Source: Notamacropus eugenii (Eukaryota; Chordata; Mammalia; Diprotodontia; Macropodidae). From it: a DNA stretch of 64,000 nt. Of the stretch, positions 32,291 to 46,475 are shown in pieces; position 1 is the stretch's first letter; the number at the start of each line of letters is the position of its first letter. Location: positions 13,606,479 through 13,670,478 of the forward strand of contig NC_092872.1 in assembly GCF_028372415.1 (NCBI RefSeq), read 5' to 3'. Under the pieces are notes generated by a model, which worked only from the letters and a program-made list of their open reading frames with translations, did no database searches and was not told where the DNA came from. The translations under genes were made by a program, and so were the position numbers.

Positions 32291-33060
32291 CTAGAACAGA
32301 GTTTTTATGAGTTTCCAAATGAAATGTTGATATATTTTATTTTTTACATCACCTATATTTCACAATGTATTTCATTTCCCTCCTTCTATAGAGTTAATAT
32401 TTACTAATCAAAAATAATATAGGGGGAAACAGTTCAACAAAACTAACCCATTTATTGAAAGAAACCTGATGCTATATGGAACATGTCATAGCCACTGTCC
32501 TTCATCTCTGCAAAGTGAGAGGGGAGGAGGAGAAAAGGTGCCTATAATTTTTTCAGTTGTTTTCAGCTGCATTCCATCCCTGAATAGATGCCCTTATTCC
32601 TATAGTTTCAGCTGTTGTCCTGAAATCCAGGTTCCATGCTCAAACAGCATCTTCTGAATAAGCTGAATTGTAGGGAATTCAGTTGAGTCATGTGAGGTTG
32701 GTAACACAAGTCTGATTCTCTCCATTGTACAGAGGAGAAAATAGACTGATGAAACTTCAATGACTTTTCCCAGTTGGCAAGTTTGAGGTATCAGGATGGA
32801 TGAAGGAAAGTGTGGAGGCAAGCTGCTCTTTAGTTCAGAGTGTAGATAGAACAAAGACACACATATGTACACACACATTATCTCAGTCTCCTCAGACAGT
32901 GATTGCCAAGACTTGAGCTTAGACCTTCTGTCTCTCTAAGTCACTAGTCAAAGGGATAGTTATTTTTGCATTTATTAAATGTTTAGTACATTATTTTTAG
33001 TTACTTATTATTAAGTAAGTTGCATTGCTAGTTTGGGATGATTTTGCTTCAGGGCTCAGG
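32291..33060. other. Intergenic, MIR-like trace, no gene seen
   Basis: At 32690-32950 a MIR-like core ('ttgtacagaggagaaaatag') is visible. The remainder is AT-rich and unassigned. Confidence 0.45.
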
Positions 33061-34034
33061 TCTTTTTTTTAAAAAAAAAAAAGTATGTAGGAGTCATTTA
33101 TTTTTCAGTTCTTAACATTCACTTGCACAAAAATTTGAAGTCAAAGTTTTCTTCCCATGTCACCCCACCCTCCACTACAGGACAGCATGAACCCCATCCA
33201 CCTCTTCCTCTAGTCTGTCCTCCCTTCTATTACCCACCCTGCTTCCATCCCCCTTCTCCTCTATTTTCCAGTAGGACAAAATAGATTTCTATAGTTCATT
33301 TCCTGTATAGCTTAATTTCCAGTTGCATGCTAACACAATGTTTAACATTCATTCTTAATACTTTGCGGACCATATTCTCTCCCTACCTCACCGCCCACCT
33401 TCATTGAAAAAACAAGCAATTCAATATAGGTCATCCATGTGTAACAATGCAAAGCACTTCCATGACAGTTATGTTGTAAAAGACTAACCACATTTCCCTC
33501 TTTCCTATCCTGCCCTTCATTCATTCCATTCTCTCCCTTGACCAGTCCTCCCACAATAGTGCTTGCTTCTGATTATCCTTTTCCCCAATTTGCTGTCCCT
33601 CCCCTCTCCCTCTCCCTCTTGCTTTCCTGCAGGATAAAATAGATTTCCATATCCAACTGAATGTGTATTATTCCCTCCTTCAGTCAAGTCCCATGAGAGT
33701 AAGGCTCATTTATTTCCTTCCATTTCCCCCCCTTCTCCCCTCCATAGTAGAAGCTCTTCCCTCTTGTATGTGAGATGATTTGCTACTTCTACCTCTCCTA
33801 TTCACTTATTCCTAGTATATTCCATTCAACAATAAATTTTATTTTTTTAGGTATTCTCTCTTTGTATTTAGCTCATCTTGTGACTGTCTTTGTGTTTGTA
33901 CATACATATATAATTTACACTATATATACACCTACACACATATGCATATATATAAATACACACATATATACACATATACACAAACATGTAAAAATCCATA
34001 CATATATAATATGCACATACATATCCATATTCAC

Positions 34035-34100
<66 letters not shown>

Positions 34101-35567
34101 GTATATATGTATATACATGCCCTCTAAGTACCATAATACTCTAAATGGTCTCATGAGCTTCAAATAACATCTTACCATGTAGGATTTTAACCAGTTCAAC
34201 TTTAAGAATTTCCTTAAGGCTTTTTCTTTCTGTTTACTTTTTCTTGTTTCTCATGATTCTTGTATTTAAAAGTCAAATTTTCTATTGAGCTCTGGTGTTT
34301 TCTACAAGAATGCTTGGAAGTCCTTTATTTCACTGAAATTCAATTTTTTCCCCTGAAGTATTATACTCAGTTTTTCTGGGTAGGTGATTCTTGGTTTTAA
34401 TTCTATCTCCTTTGACCTCTGGAATATCATATTCCAAACCCTTCCATCCATTAGTGTAGAAGCTACTAACTCCTGTGTTGCCCTGATCATATTTCCACAC
34501 TGCTTGAATTGTTTCTTTCTAGCTGCTTGTAATATTTTCTCCTTGACCTGGGAACTCTGGATTTGAGTATAATTTTCCTAGGAGTTTTTCTTTTGGCATC
34601 TCTTTTAGGAGGTGATCAGTGAATTCTTTCCATTTCAATTTTACCCTCTTGTTGTAGAATATCAGGGCAGTTTTCCTTGATAATTGCTTGAAAGACTATG
34701 TCTAGGCTTTTTTTTGACATTGATTTTCAGGTAGACCAATACTTTTTAAATTTTCTCCCCTGGATCTATTTTCCAGGTTGGTTGTTTTTCCAATGAAATA
34801 TTTCCCATTGTTTTCCATTTTTTCATTCTTTTGGTTTTGTTTTATAATTTCTTGGCTTTTCATGAAAGCTTTCATCCATTTTCTATTTCTAGGGATCTGT
34901 AAGTTCTCAGTTTCTCCAAGGCAATACAATGAAGGGAGAGGAGTTTATGCCTCTTCTGGGCTGAGCTCTGTTCTGAGAGCAACCACAAGCACTCTTTTCT
35001 GCCCAGGATCTGGGAGTAGGATTACCTCTCCAGAGCCTCCACCAGCTACACCATGCCAGTGCTCCTCCTCATCTGAGGACTGCCACTCAGGACTGAGACC
35101 CAGATGAGCTACTCGATTCCCTCATGGTCTTTAGACCAAGGGATCCAAAAGTGGATGCTGCTGTTGCAATGGCTGCTGCTGTGGGACTGGACCTGTGGCT
35201 GAAAGGCATACCCCTCTCACCCAGATGAAATAGCTTTCTCCCTGACTCTTGAAGCATTCTTTGGCATTTGTGAGTTGAGAAATCTGGGAATCACAGCTGC
35301 TATCCATGATTCCCTGCCCTGAAGTCTGTCCTTTTCATGTGGTACAGCCAAGGCTGGTCTGGGCTCACGCTGAGCTCAGTGCTGTAGATGTTTCCTGTCA
35401 GCCTTCCAGGCTGTCTTGGGCTGGAAATCTCTTTCACTCTGTCATTTTGTGGCTTCTGCTGCTCTAGAATTCATTTAGATTCATTTGTTGCAGGTATTTT
35501 ATGGACTATGGGGGGAGAGCTACCACAGGTCTATCTTTCTACTCCACCATCTTGGCTCCACCTCCCT
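33061..35567 (-). mobile_element. HAL1-type LINE, near full length
   Basis: The 5' end at 35567 reads GAGGTGGAGCCAAGATGGTG on the minus strand. The 3' region begins at the T/A-rich 33061-33081. ORF1 remnants are at 34302-34490 (C-terminal domain pattern with W-N-M-I-F and P-R-I-T-Y-P) and 34702-34929 (coiled-coil-like, lysine/asparagine-rich), with stops between them. ORF2 is absent. Confidence 0.75.
33895..34117. repeat. Long CA/TA microsatellite
   Basis: About 220 bp of alternating purine/pyrimidine, made of mixed CATA and TATA units, a run of about 17 CA repeats, then TA/TATG repeats. It sits inside the HAL1 where other copies have a few TG units, so it expanded from the element's own 'tatatgtgt' segment. 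Confidence 0.85.
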
Positions 35568-36700
35568 CAAACTCATTCTTAAAACAATATTTCTGTTGTT
35601 ATAGAAAATAGTCTCTTGATTCTGCTCGCTTGACTCTACATTTCATGCAAGTCTTTCCTTGCCTTTCTAAGATCAGTGACTTCATTATTTCTTGTACACA
35701 GGAGTACTCCATCACAACCATGCATCACAACCACTCCTGCCATTCCCCAGTTGATGGGGATCCCTGCAGTTTCCCGTTCTTTGACACCACAAATAGAACT
35801 GCTTTAAACATCCTATTCACATTCAAAGTTATAATCACTGTTTGTGAATTTCCCTCCATCTTATCACTATTTTCACTATTTTCTTTCTCTGCCCTTCTTT
35901 TTACCCTGTCCTTGTTACTTTGTTTTCACCCCCTATCCTCCCATCCCCCACTTCACTCACCCCTCCAAGAGTCTACCCATCCCTTCCTCCAATCTCCATC
36001 TTCACAGTTCTCCAAAATGTCCCACCTACTTTCCCCCCACCCTCTTCCATTCCAATCCACACACCACTCTAAAAGTCCATTTTCTACACTTTCCCAATAT
36101 TTTCTCACCTCTTTACATATTCAGAACACTTCTGTAACCTTTGAGATATCCATGCCCTTTCCTCTTCAATACAGATGAGAGGATGGTTCCAACTTTAGTA
36201 AACTTCTACCCCCACTTGGTTCCTGCACATTTGTTCTTTCTTCCCATTTGTTCTTGCCTCCCTTTTACCTTTTCCTACATAATTTTGTTTTTTATGATCA
36301 CTCTATTACACATAACTCAATCACAAGTTTTCCTTCAAACTAACATAGGATTGATGACAGTTTTAAAAATTCTGATAACATTTTCATGTTTATAATAAGG
36401 AAACATGTTGACCTTCATGAGTGATTAATAATTGGACTTTATTGTTATTCTTATATTGGTTCTGGATCTTTTAAATCAAATTTTCCAATGAATTCTTATC
36501 TTTCTGTTACAGATAATTGGAAGTCTTTCCATTTGTTGAACGACCATTTTTTTCCCTTTCAACTTTACTGACTAAGTTGATCTTGAATATGACTTTTGCT
36601 CTATCAGATAGAATGTTCTAAGACCTGCTTTGACAGTCTTTTGGAGTAGATGTTGCCAAGTCTTGTGAAATGCTGACCACGTTTTCACAGGATTTCAATG
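35568..36700. repeat. Probable LINE-derived segment, unresolved
   Basis: The text 'ccccagttgatggggatccc' followed by 'ccgttctttgacaccacaaa' resembles antisense L1 3' regions of other mammals. No frame with reverse transcriptase motifs is visible. The 182-codon frame at 35630 is pyrimidine-rich low-complexity and is not supported as a gene. Confidence 0.35.
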
Positions 36701-39358
36701 GTCCTTTTCTTTTTTCCCCAATTTATTTATTTATTTTTAGTTTCCAACATTCCTTCCCACAAAACTTTGAGTTTCAAATTTTCTCCACATCTCTCCCCTC
36801 CCCACACCCCAGAACACCTTGCATTCTGATTACCTCTTCCCCCAACCTATCCTCCCTTCTATCATACCTCTCCTTTCCCTTATCTCCATCTTCTCTCTGT
36901 TCTTTAGGGCAAGATAGATCTCTATACTCCATTACCTGTATTTCTTACTGCCCAGTTACATGCAAAACCAATTCTCATTATTTATTCCTAAAACTTTGAG
37001 TAATAACTTCTTTCCCTTCCTCCCTTCCTTCCCATCTCCACTGAGAAGGCAAGCAATTCGGCATAGGCTATATATGTGTAGCGTTGCTAAAGACTTCCAT
37101 AATAGTCATGCTGTGAAAGATTAACTACATTTCCTTCCATCTTACCCTGCCCTCCCATTTATTCTATTCTCTCTTTTGACGTTATCCCTCCTCAAAAGTG
37201 CTTACTTCTAATATCCCCTCTCCTCTCATTTCCCTCCCTTCTATCATCCCCCCACACCCTACTTATCTCCTTCTCTCCATCTTTCCTGTAGAGTAAGAGA
37301 GATTTTCATACCAAATTGAGTGTGCATCCCTCCTTAAACCAAATGTGATGACAGCAAGTTTCACTTTTTCCCTCTCACCTCCCCCCTTTCCCCTCCATTG
37401 AAAAAGCTTTTTTTTTTTGCCTTTTGTATGAAAACTAATTTGCTGCATTGCATTTCACTTTTTCTCCTCCCAATATATTCCTCTGCCACCAATTAATTTT
37501 ATTTTTTACATATCATTCCTTCCTATTGAACTCACCCTGTACCCTCTGTCTATATGTGTGCGTGTGTATGTGTGTATGTGTGTGTGTGTATAATCCTTCC
37601 AACTACCCAAATACTGCGAAAAGTCTGAAGAGTTACAAATATTATCTTTCCATGTAGGAATGTAAACAGTTCAGCTTTTGTAAGTCCCTTATGATTTCTC
37701 ATTCTTGTTTACCTTTTCATGCCTCTCTTGATTCTTGTGTTTGAAAGTCAAATTTTCTATTCAAGTCTGGTCTTTTCATCAAGAATGATTGAAAGTCCTC
37801 TATTTCACCAAATAACAATTTTTCTCCCTGAAGTACTATATTCAGGTTTGCTGGGTAGGTGATTTTTGGTTTTAATTCTAGTTCCTCTGATCTCTGGAAT
37901 ATCATATTGCAAGCCTATTGATCCTTTTATGTAGAAGCATCCAGATCCTGTGTTATCCTGATTGAACTTCCACACTACTTGAATTGTTTCTTTCTGGCTG
38001 CTTGCAATATTTTCTCCTTGACCTGGGACTTCTGGAATTTGGCTTCAATATTCCTAGGAGTTTTTTGAATCTCTTTCAGGAAGTGATTTGCGAATTCTTT
38101 CAATATTTATTTTACCCTCTGATTCCAGAATATCTGGGCAGATTTCCTTCATAATTTCATGAAAGATGATGTCTAAGCTCTTTTTTTGATCATGGCACTC
38201 AGGTAATCCCTTAATTTTGAAATTCTCTGTCCTGGATCTATTTTCAGGTCAGTTGTTTCTCCAGTGAGATATTTCACATTGACTTCTATTTTTTCATTCT
38301 TTTGGTTTTGTTTTGTAATTTCTTGGTTTCTCACAAAGTCATAAGTCCATCTGCTCCATTCTAATTTTAAAGAATTCTTTTCTTCAGGGAGCTTCTTAAC
38401 CTCCTTTTCCATTTAGCTAATTCTGCTTTTTAAAGCATTCTTCCCCTCGTTGCCTTTTTCGTCCTCTTCTGTCATTTGTGTTCGTCTATTTATAAAGGTG
38501 TTAATTTCTTCAGCATTTTTGGGTCTCCTTTAGCAAGGTGTTGACTTGTTTTTCTTGCATCGCTCTCCTTTCTCTTACCAGTTTTTCCTCTACCACTCTC
38601 ACTTGATTTTTGAAATCCTTTCTGAGCTCTTCTAAGACCTGAGAGCACTGCAAATTTATTTTGGAGGTTTTTGATGAAGAAGCCTTGAATTGTAGGTCTT
38701 CCACTTATGGTATGCATTGTTTCTCCTCATCTGAAAGGATGGAAGAAAATACCTTCTCACCATGAAAGTTAACCTCTATTGTCTTATTCCTTTTCCAATT
38801 TTTGGTCATTTTCCCAGCCACTTACTTGACTTCTGAGTTTTGTCAAGAGGAGGGTATATTCTGTTGACCTGTAACTTCTCAGTTCCTCTAGGGTGGCACA
38901 ATGAAGGGAGAGGAATTTGCTCCCCTCCTGGCCTGTGCTCTGGTCTGTGAGCAGGGTCTCCCCTCCACAGCTTCTACCAGCTCCACCATGTCAGCCCTCC
39001 TCATCACCCCAAAGCTGCCACTCAGGCCTGAGATCCAGGGCAGCTGCTCAATCTCCCCAGGATCTTTAGACAGAGGCTCCAACAAGAGAAGCTGCAGCTG
39101 CTTGGAGCTCGGGCTAGACTGTTGTTTTCCCTTCTCACACAAGTGAAAGAGCTTTTTCTCTGACCTTTGAAGCTGTCTTTTGCATTTGTGAGTTGAGGAA
39201 TCTGGGACACGAAGCTGCTGTTGGTGATGCCTTGAAACCTGCTCCAGTCCTGTCCTTGCTGGGCCACAGCCAAAGCTGCACTGTGCTGTGCTCCTCACCC
39301 GGGTGTGATATAACTTGTCTGTCAGCCTTCCAGGCTAGAAATCTCTTTAACTTTGGAA
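36700..39358 (-). mobile_element. HAL1-type LINE, 5'-truncated
   Basis: The 3' end is at about 36700-36720 (T-rich on plus). ORF1 remnants are at 37717-37905 (C-terminal domain), 38173-38412 and 38490-38717 (coiled-coil half). The 5' part runs to about 39358, where it abuts unit B's left arm without the GAGCCAAGATGGC 5' terminus. A short TG/TATG microsatellite is at 37555-37591. Confidence 0.7.
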
Positions 39359-39614
39359 AAGCAAGGATAGAGACAGTGGGGGCATTAACAGGATCAGGGA
39401 AAGGCTCACAGTAGAAGTTGAAGTGAATTGAGCTTTGGGGAAGATAAGGATTCTGAGAGGAAGAACTGAAGAGGGACTGCACTCCAGGCATAGGGGATAG
39501 CCTGGGTAATTGAATGACATGCAAGATAGAATTCAATTTGGGGACCTGGGTGAGGATTTCAGTTTTGCTAGAATGCAGACTTGATACTGTTTATTCATTT
39601 CCTAAATGCCTGTC

Positions 39615-39833
39615 TCTGCATGACCTTATTTGGGGTACTTTTGGCAAAGATACTGGAGTGGTTTGCTAGTACCTTCCCCAGCTCATTTTACAGAGGAGAA
39701 GACTGAGACAAACAAGGATAAGTGACTTGCCCAGGGTCACTCAACTAGTAAGTGTCTGTGCTCTGACTTGAAATCAGGTCCTCCTGACTCCAAGCTTAGC
39801 TCTCTATGGGCTGCACCACCTATCTGCCCCAGA
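39615..39833 (-). repeat. Marsupial tRNA-derived SINE, left arm B
   Basis: Reverse complement of the SINE at 29812-30055. It ends with 'gctgcaccacctatctgccc' and contains 'aagtgacttgcccagggtca'. Confidence 0.7.
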
Positions 39834-39985
39834 ATGCAAAGTATATTAACTTAATTGAAGGAGTATCAGAAAAACATGAAATGCTATCAAGTTGGCCCAG
39901 GAGGCAGGGAGACATGGGTTCAAGTCTTGCCTCTCACACAGACTGGCTGTATCACCCTAGACAAGTCACTCAGTGGTTTTTTGGA

Positions 39986-42596
39986 ATTATTTTTTTTAAT
40001 TAATTAATTTTTAGTTTTCAACATTCATTTCCACATTTGAGCTCCAAATTTTCTCCTCATTTCTCCCCTCCCTCCACCCCAAGACACCATGAACTCTGAT
40101 TACTCCTTCCCACAATCTACCCTCTCCTCTACCACACCCCTCCTTTCCTTTCTCCCCATCTCCTCTATTTTCTTGGAGGGCAAGATAGATTTCTATATCC
40201 CCATTGCCTGCATTTATTATTTCTCACTTACATGTAAAAGCAATTTTTAACATTCATTTTTAAACCTTTGAGTTCCAACTTCTCTCCCTTTCTCCCTCCC
40301 CACCCATCTTCACTGAAAAGACAAGCAATTCCATATAGGCTATACATGTGTAGTTATGCAAAAGACTTCCATAAGAGTCATGCTATGAAAGACTAGCTAT
40401 ATTTCCCTCCCTCCTATCCTGATCACTATTTATACTATTCTCTCTTTTGACCTTGTCCCTAACCAAAAGGGTTTGCTTCTAATTACCACTTCCTCCCATT
40501 TACCCTCCCTTCCATGATCACCCCCACCCTGCTTATCCACTTCTCCCCTACTTTCCTGTCGTGGAAGATAGATTTTCATACCAAATTGAGTGAGCATGTT
40601 ATTCCCTCCTTAAGCCAAATGTGATGAGAGTATGCTTCACCTTCCCCTCCACCTTTCCCCTCCACTAAAAACTTTTTTCTTGCCTCTCTTGTGAGAGATA
40701 ATTTGTCCCATTCCATTTCTTCCCTTCTCCTCCCATTATATTTCTCTCTCACCCCCAAATTTTATTTTTTTTTTGATATCATTCCTTCAAATTCAACTCA
40801 CCCTGTGCCCTCTGTCTATATGTATCTAATTCCTCCAACTACCCAAATATTGACACAAGTCTCAATAGTTACAAGTATTATCTTTCCATGCAGAAATGTA
40901 AACAAGTCAAATTTAGTAAGTCCCTTATGATATCCCTTTCCTGTTTACATTCTCATACTTCTCTTGATTCTTGTCTTTGAAAATCAAATTTTCTGTTCAG
41001 TTCTGGTCTTCTCATCAAGAATGCTTGAAAGCCCTCTATTTCATTGAATGACCATTTTTTTCCCCTGAAGTATTTTACTCAGTTTTGCTGGGTAGGTGAT
41101 TGTTGGTCTTAATCCTAGCTCCTTTGACTTCTGGCATATTATATTCCAAGTCCTTTGATCCCTTAAGGTAGATGCAGCTAGATTTTGTGTTCTCCTGCTT
41201 GTATTTCCACAATAGTCCAATTTATTTGTTTCTGGCAGCTTCCAATATTTTCTCCTTGCCCTGGGAATTCTGGAATTAGGCTGCAATATTCCTAGGAGTT
41301 TTTCTTTTTGGACATCCTTCAGGAGGTAGGATTGATGGATTCTTTCAATATTTATTTTGCCCTCTGATTCCAGAATATCTGGGCAGTTCTCCTTGATAAT
41401 TTCATAGAAGATGATGTCTAGGCAATTTTTGAACATGGCTTTCAGGTAGTCCCAGAATTTTTAACTTGTTTCTTGTGGATCTGTTTTCCACGTCAATTGT
41501 TTTTCCAATGAGATATTTCACATTGCCATTTTTTCATTCCTTTGCTTTTGTTCTGTAATTTCTTGGTTTTTCATGAAGTCGTTAACTCCTATCTGCTCCA
41601 TTCTAACCTTTAAGGAATTATTTTCCTGAGTGAGCTTTTGGATCTCCGTCTAAATCTAACCAGTTCTGCTTTTTGTGGCATTTTTGTCCTCATTGACTTT
41701 TTGGATCTCCCTTGCCATTTCAGTTAGTCTACTTTTTGAAGTGTTATTTTTTTCAGCATTTTTGCATCTCCTGTAGCAAACAGTTGACTCATTTTTCATG
41801 ATTTTCTTGCCGCATTCGAATTTCTCTTCCCAATTTTTCTTTGTTTCTCTTACTTGATATTCAAAATCCTTTTTGAGCTCTTCCATCACCTGAAAACTCC
41901 AATGTGGATGGAGGAACTTTGACTTTGTTTTCTTCTGTTTGTATGCTTTGGTTTTCCTTGTCACCAAGACAAGATTCTATAGTCTGATTCTTTTACTGGT
42001 TTTGCTCATTTCCCAAGTCATTTGCTTGACCTTTGAGCTCTTTGTCAAGGCACTTCTCTGCTTCCAGTGGGGCTAGGGTAGTGTATTGTCAGTCATGGGA
42101 TCCCCCACAATCTGTGGGGGTAGAACTCTAGAAAAAGTGGCTGCAACTGTCAGTGTTGCTGCCATGGGTGCTGTGGGTTCCTTTGCATCTCTTCCCTCAG
42201 GGGGAATTTGGGTTGAGGCCAGAGCACTCCACTCTCCTGCTCTGGTCCCAGAGGTATTTCCCACTTACCTGCCAATCTATCCTCAGTGTTTTGGTGTCAT
42301 GAAGTTTGGAAACCACCACAGGTGCCTGAGATTCATTCCCCCTGAGGCCTAAAATGGTCTCCTCCATGCAGGCACAGCCCATGGTGCACTGTGTTCTGCT
42401 CACTTTCCAGCATGAGAGACACATCCCAGGGACCTACCAGGCTGTCTTGGACTCCAGATTTGCTTCCCTTCATCATTCTGTGGATTCTGCAGCTCTAGAG
42501 TTTGTTTAGAGCCATTTTTTACAGGTATTTGGCTGAATTTGGTGAGAGTGCTCTGGAAGGTGAATGTAATTACTCTGCCATCTTGACTCTGTCCCC
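39986..42596 (-). mobile_element. HAL1-type LINE, unit B
   Basis: Collinear with 1-2620 and at the same point in the arm. ORF1 pieces: 41041-41436 (131 codons, C-terminal domain ending in the W-x-x-I and P-T-I-T-Y-P patterns) and 41656-41967 (103 codons, N-terminal coiled coil). Flanks: GGAATTATT before the T-run (about 39980) and GGAATTCATT after the 5' end (about 42598), an imperfect target duplication. Confidence 0.8.
41041..41967 (-). pseudogene. LINE ORF1p-like remnant in HAL1, unit B
   Basis: This is the better preserved of the two orthologous insertions. The C-terminal piece is 131 codons, against 88 in unit A. Stops and frame changes still separate the coiled-coil half from the RNA-binding C-terminal half, so it is not expected to make a full protein. 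Confidence 0.65.
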
Positions 42597-45500
42597 AGGA
42601 ATTCATTAAAAATAAACATTACTGATGTCAATCAAGAAACTTCTTTTCTTATTTTATAGTATTTTTCTAATTACATGCAAAGAAAATTTTTAGCTTTGCT
42701 TTTTTATAAAGTTCTGAGTTCCAAATGTCCTCCCCGCTTTCCTTCCCTCTCCCCTCCCCAAGCATTTTGATATAGTTTATATATGTGCAATCCTGTAGCA
42801 CCATTTTCATATCAGTCACATTGTGAAAGGAAACAGTTTACCAAAATAATTGTCCTTTGGAAAAGAAGAGAAATCATGGAAATAAATAAAGTAAAAACAG
42901 GAACTTTTAATCTGCATTGAGTCCATCATATCTTTCTCTTGATGCAGGGAGCATTTTCTACGATGAGTCTTTCTCAACTGTCTTGGAGGTCAGTTCACAT
43001 TTATTAAGTGCCTACTATGTGCCAGGCAATGGGTTAAGTCCTGGGGTTACAGAAGGAGGCAAAAATAGCTCCTGGTTCAAGGAGCTCACAATCTGATGAA
43101 GGACACAAGGTGCAAACAAATACAGAGAAGTTGAGCTACATACAGTATTAAGAGGAACTAAGTAATAGAAGGAAGGCACTTCTAGGACTTCAACACTCTG
43201 TAGGGAAGCCATCCTGGAAACGAAGGCATTTCAGTGGGGACCTGGAGGGAACCAGGCAGGTCAGGAATCAGAATGAAGGAGGGAGAGCATTCCAGGCATG
43301 GGGCAGAGCCAGAGAGAAGGCCCAGAGGAAAGAGATGGGGGTGATAGTAATTCAGGAATTGAAGAGCTGTCCTGGCAGATAGGGATTAGACTGGTTCAGT
43401 TCAGCCTGAGAAGAGAAGACCAGAAGTAATGGGTGAAAGTGTGAAGTGCCAGATTTAGACTGAATAATAAGGACTGACTTGCTGAGGAGTAGGGCTCTCC
43501 TGAAATGGAATGGGCTGCTCAGAGAGATGGTGAGTTCTCTAAACTATCCCTTTCATCTTCTGATTGGTATAGCATAAAAACTATAAATGAACTTGGATAG
43601 TTTTGTGATTTTCATAATATTGGCATGACCCAGCCATGAGCACTGAATCTTCTTCCTGCTACTGCAGTTGGGTTTTGTTTCTTTAAGGAGAACCTGATAT
43701 CTGTGCAAGTACTGAGTACAGTGATAGATAGACCATGCTCAAATTTTATGTATTTGGTAGTTGTTTTCAGTGGGATTTCCTGATATCTTAATGCCTCTTA
43801 GATTAGTCATTAGATTAGTCCAATGGCAAGAGAAAAGTCAAGATGAGTGGTAATGGCTTGAGAAGCAATGGCTGAACTTGGCATCTGATGTCTGATCAAG
43901 CTCTGCGAGTACCACAGTAGCTGCATCAGCCACCTTTGTGGCCTTTGGAGAAAATTGGTTTCTTCAACCCCTTGCACTGGGGAAATCTTTACATGCTTGG
44001 GATAGAAAGTTCCCCAACTTCCCAATGGATTTAAATCACCATAAACCTTATTTAGTAAGTCTGCCAAGGTAGTTTTGGTATGATGTGGTCTCCCCACTGC
44101 TACAGTTTTTGGAATCACAAGAGAGATTTTGATGTCAGATGGACAGAGACAAATGGATGAGTATCCCTCTGCAAGTCTTCATAACACAAATCCTAGCACC
44201 CTCAGAAAATCCCATCCACTCTGATATGGTTAGACTTGTTGAAAGGAAGAATATTTTGGCATTTTTGCAAACTATGTAGAGTTGGATATATAGACAAAAT
44301 CAGAAAAAGTTAAGTCCATTTGCCTAAGAATCAATGAAAGATTGGTCTTTCTTCCTAATTGGACTTCTTGGAGAGAAAAGGGAATTATGTATTTTTTTCT
44401 ATCTGGTCGATGAAAATCAGCAAACCAGGATCTCTCTTTGCTCAGGCTCTTACCAACTCCACCCATTGCATAAGTTCAGCATATAAAGAAATCAATCTCC
44501 ACCAAGCTAGAAAGTCTTATGCAGATCATCTTTCATGAGAGGGTTACATAAACAACATTTTTTACACAAAGAGAATACACAGGGAGACCATACTAAGATT
44601 TGAAAAGGAAGAGATCATTTCTAGGTGGAGTGATCAGAGGAAACTTTGTAAAAACATGACCAATGTTTCTTATAGAAGAGCAAGGATGTCAGTAGACATA
44701 AATGTGTGAGGAGGGGAAGTTTTCTTGCAAGCAGATGGCACCTATGCAGCCTATGCAAATACATGGAGAGGGGAGAGCAAAGGGTGGAATGAGAGAGCAA
44801 CAAATAATACAGCTTGTCTAGAGAACAGAAAATGAAAAGGGGAGAATGGGAAAATGAGGCTGAAAGGATGTCAGACTCTCCCTCTGTCATGCTGGGGGCC
44901 AGGATGTCCCCTCTCAGCTTCTCTGCCCTTTCTCTCCCTTCTCCCCTTTGACATCTTTCAGGCTCCCCCTCAGTCTTTGCTGTGACACTGTGCTTCAGAT
45001 TAACAGGTCATTTTCTTTCATGCAGGGAAGTAGTTTCTGGGCTGGGGAGGAAGAAACCTGTATTTAGGCAGGAGAAAAGAAGTACAGTCTGGGTTGGTCT
45101 CAAACCTAGTTCTCCCCTCTTCTGGGGTCAAGCTCAGGCTTAGAAGTTCCCCAAAGGAGTCTGAGGCATCACATTCAAAAATTGTATTGGAAATATTCAT
45201 CTCTGATCACAGGCATGTGGACAGCACCAAGGGAAGGTGAGTATACTGCAGTGAGTGCTGGCCTTGGAGTCAGAAGGTGAGAGTTGAGGTCTTGGCTCTG
45301 GTATTTACTGGCTGTGTGATGCTGGGTAAGTCCCCTGCTGATGCTGAGGCTCAGGTGCCTGATGCATATAATCAATAATAGCGTCTGTGCTACCTACCTT
45401 AAAGGAGATAATGCATGTAAAGGGATTGGTAAACTTTCAAGTGCTACAAAAATCTGTTATGACTGAAGGTAAAGACAAGTAAGGCAAGGAGAGTGGGGAA

Positions 45501-46471
45501 GAAAGAGAATAGTGTTGGCTCCAATGGCCCAGGAAGGCTACATGTGGATAAGAGAGCATGACGATCCATAGAATGTCAGAACTGGAAGGGATTTTGGGGA
45601 CCCTAGAGATCAACTGATTCAGGTTTGTACCCATAATGTGTTTGACAAGGAGTGATTGAATTAAAAATTTCTAGGAAGCCTCTGCAATGTGAAAATTCCT
45701 GTTCCAGGTGCTGGAAAAGGTGAAAAAAATTAAAAATTGAAGCAAGAGTAAGAGAAACATAGAGTTGTTTCCACTCCATTATCATAAAGTAATGACAGGG
45801 ATAAGTAAGAGGGTGAGAAATTCCAGAAAGAAAGAATATCTTCCAGTCACATTTAATGTGTTGGTAGAATTTGGGGACTGCCTAGTTTAACAGCAAAGTC
45901 ACTAGGTCTCAGAGCCTGGGACAGGATGTATAGGAAAAGTAGGAAGCTTCAGGCCAAGGCAACCTCAGTTGGGGGTGGGTGGAAGTGAGATTAAAAGATT
46001 TTCTGTGCCAGGTAAAGTTGTGTCCCGTGCTCTGAAAGAACAGATGATGGTGCCCAGACCTCCACTCCGTAGGAGGATGTGGCAATGTGGTGAAAGAGGG
46101 AATGGGCTGTAGACAGGGGTACTCTAGGAATATAAGCCCAGGGAGAAGGGTCCCAGAAGAGGGAGAGCCTGAGGAGATTTGGTGTCAGCCTGGTGCCAGA
46201 TGAGGGAGGGGAAACAAGCTGGAGGACTGCCAAAGGGACTAATCATGGCTGCAGAAGTCCATTCCATGGACAAAACCCCCACCACTCTATCCTAACTATA
46301 GCTCCGCCTAGATTCCTCTGTCAGGCTACAACTGGACATACATTGAGAAGCATTCATTGCCTTGATCCTGCTGAAGAAAAAGCAGTACTTGGAGAGATTC
46401 TCTGACATTTGAGTTGAGTCTCTGTAGAGATGAGAATGAGGAAATGTACAGGAAATTTGGGAGTTCTGATG

Positions 46472-46475
46472 ACTG
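46472..46475. other. Empty ERV insertion site in unit B
   Basis: The sequence runs GATGACTGTTTGCCTGTC without interruption, and corresponds exactly to the flanks 6511-6518 and 14319-14330 around the ERV in unit A. Confidence 0.85.

Noticed and set aside
33940..34100. CRISPR-like or other regular array
   Set aside because: It is a plain dinucleotide microsatellite in vertebrate DNA, without spacers.
35630..36178. 182-codon plus-strand open frame
   Set aside because: Pyrimidine-rich, Ser/Phe/Pro/Leu low-complexity translation inside a LINE-like region, with no domain and no splice context.
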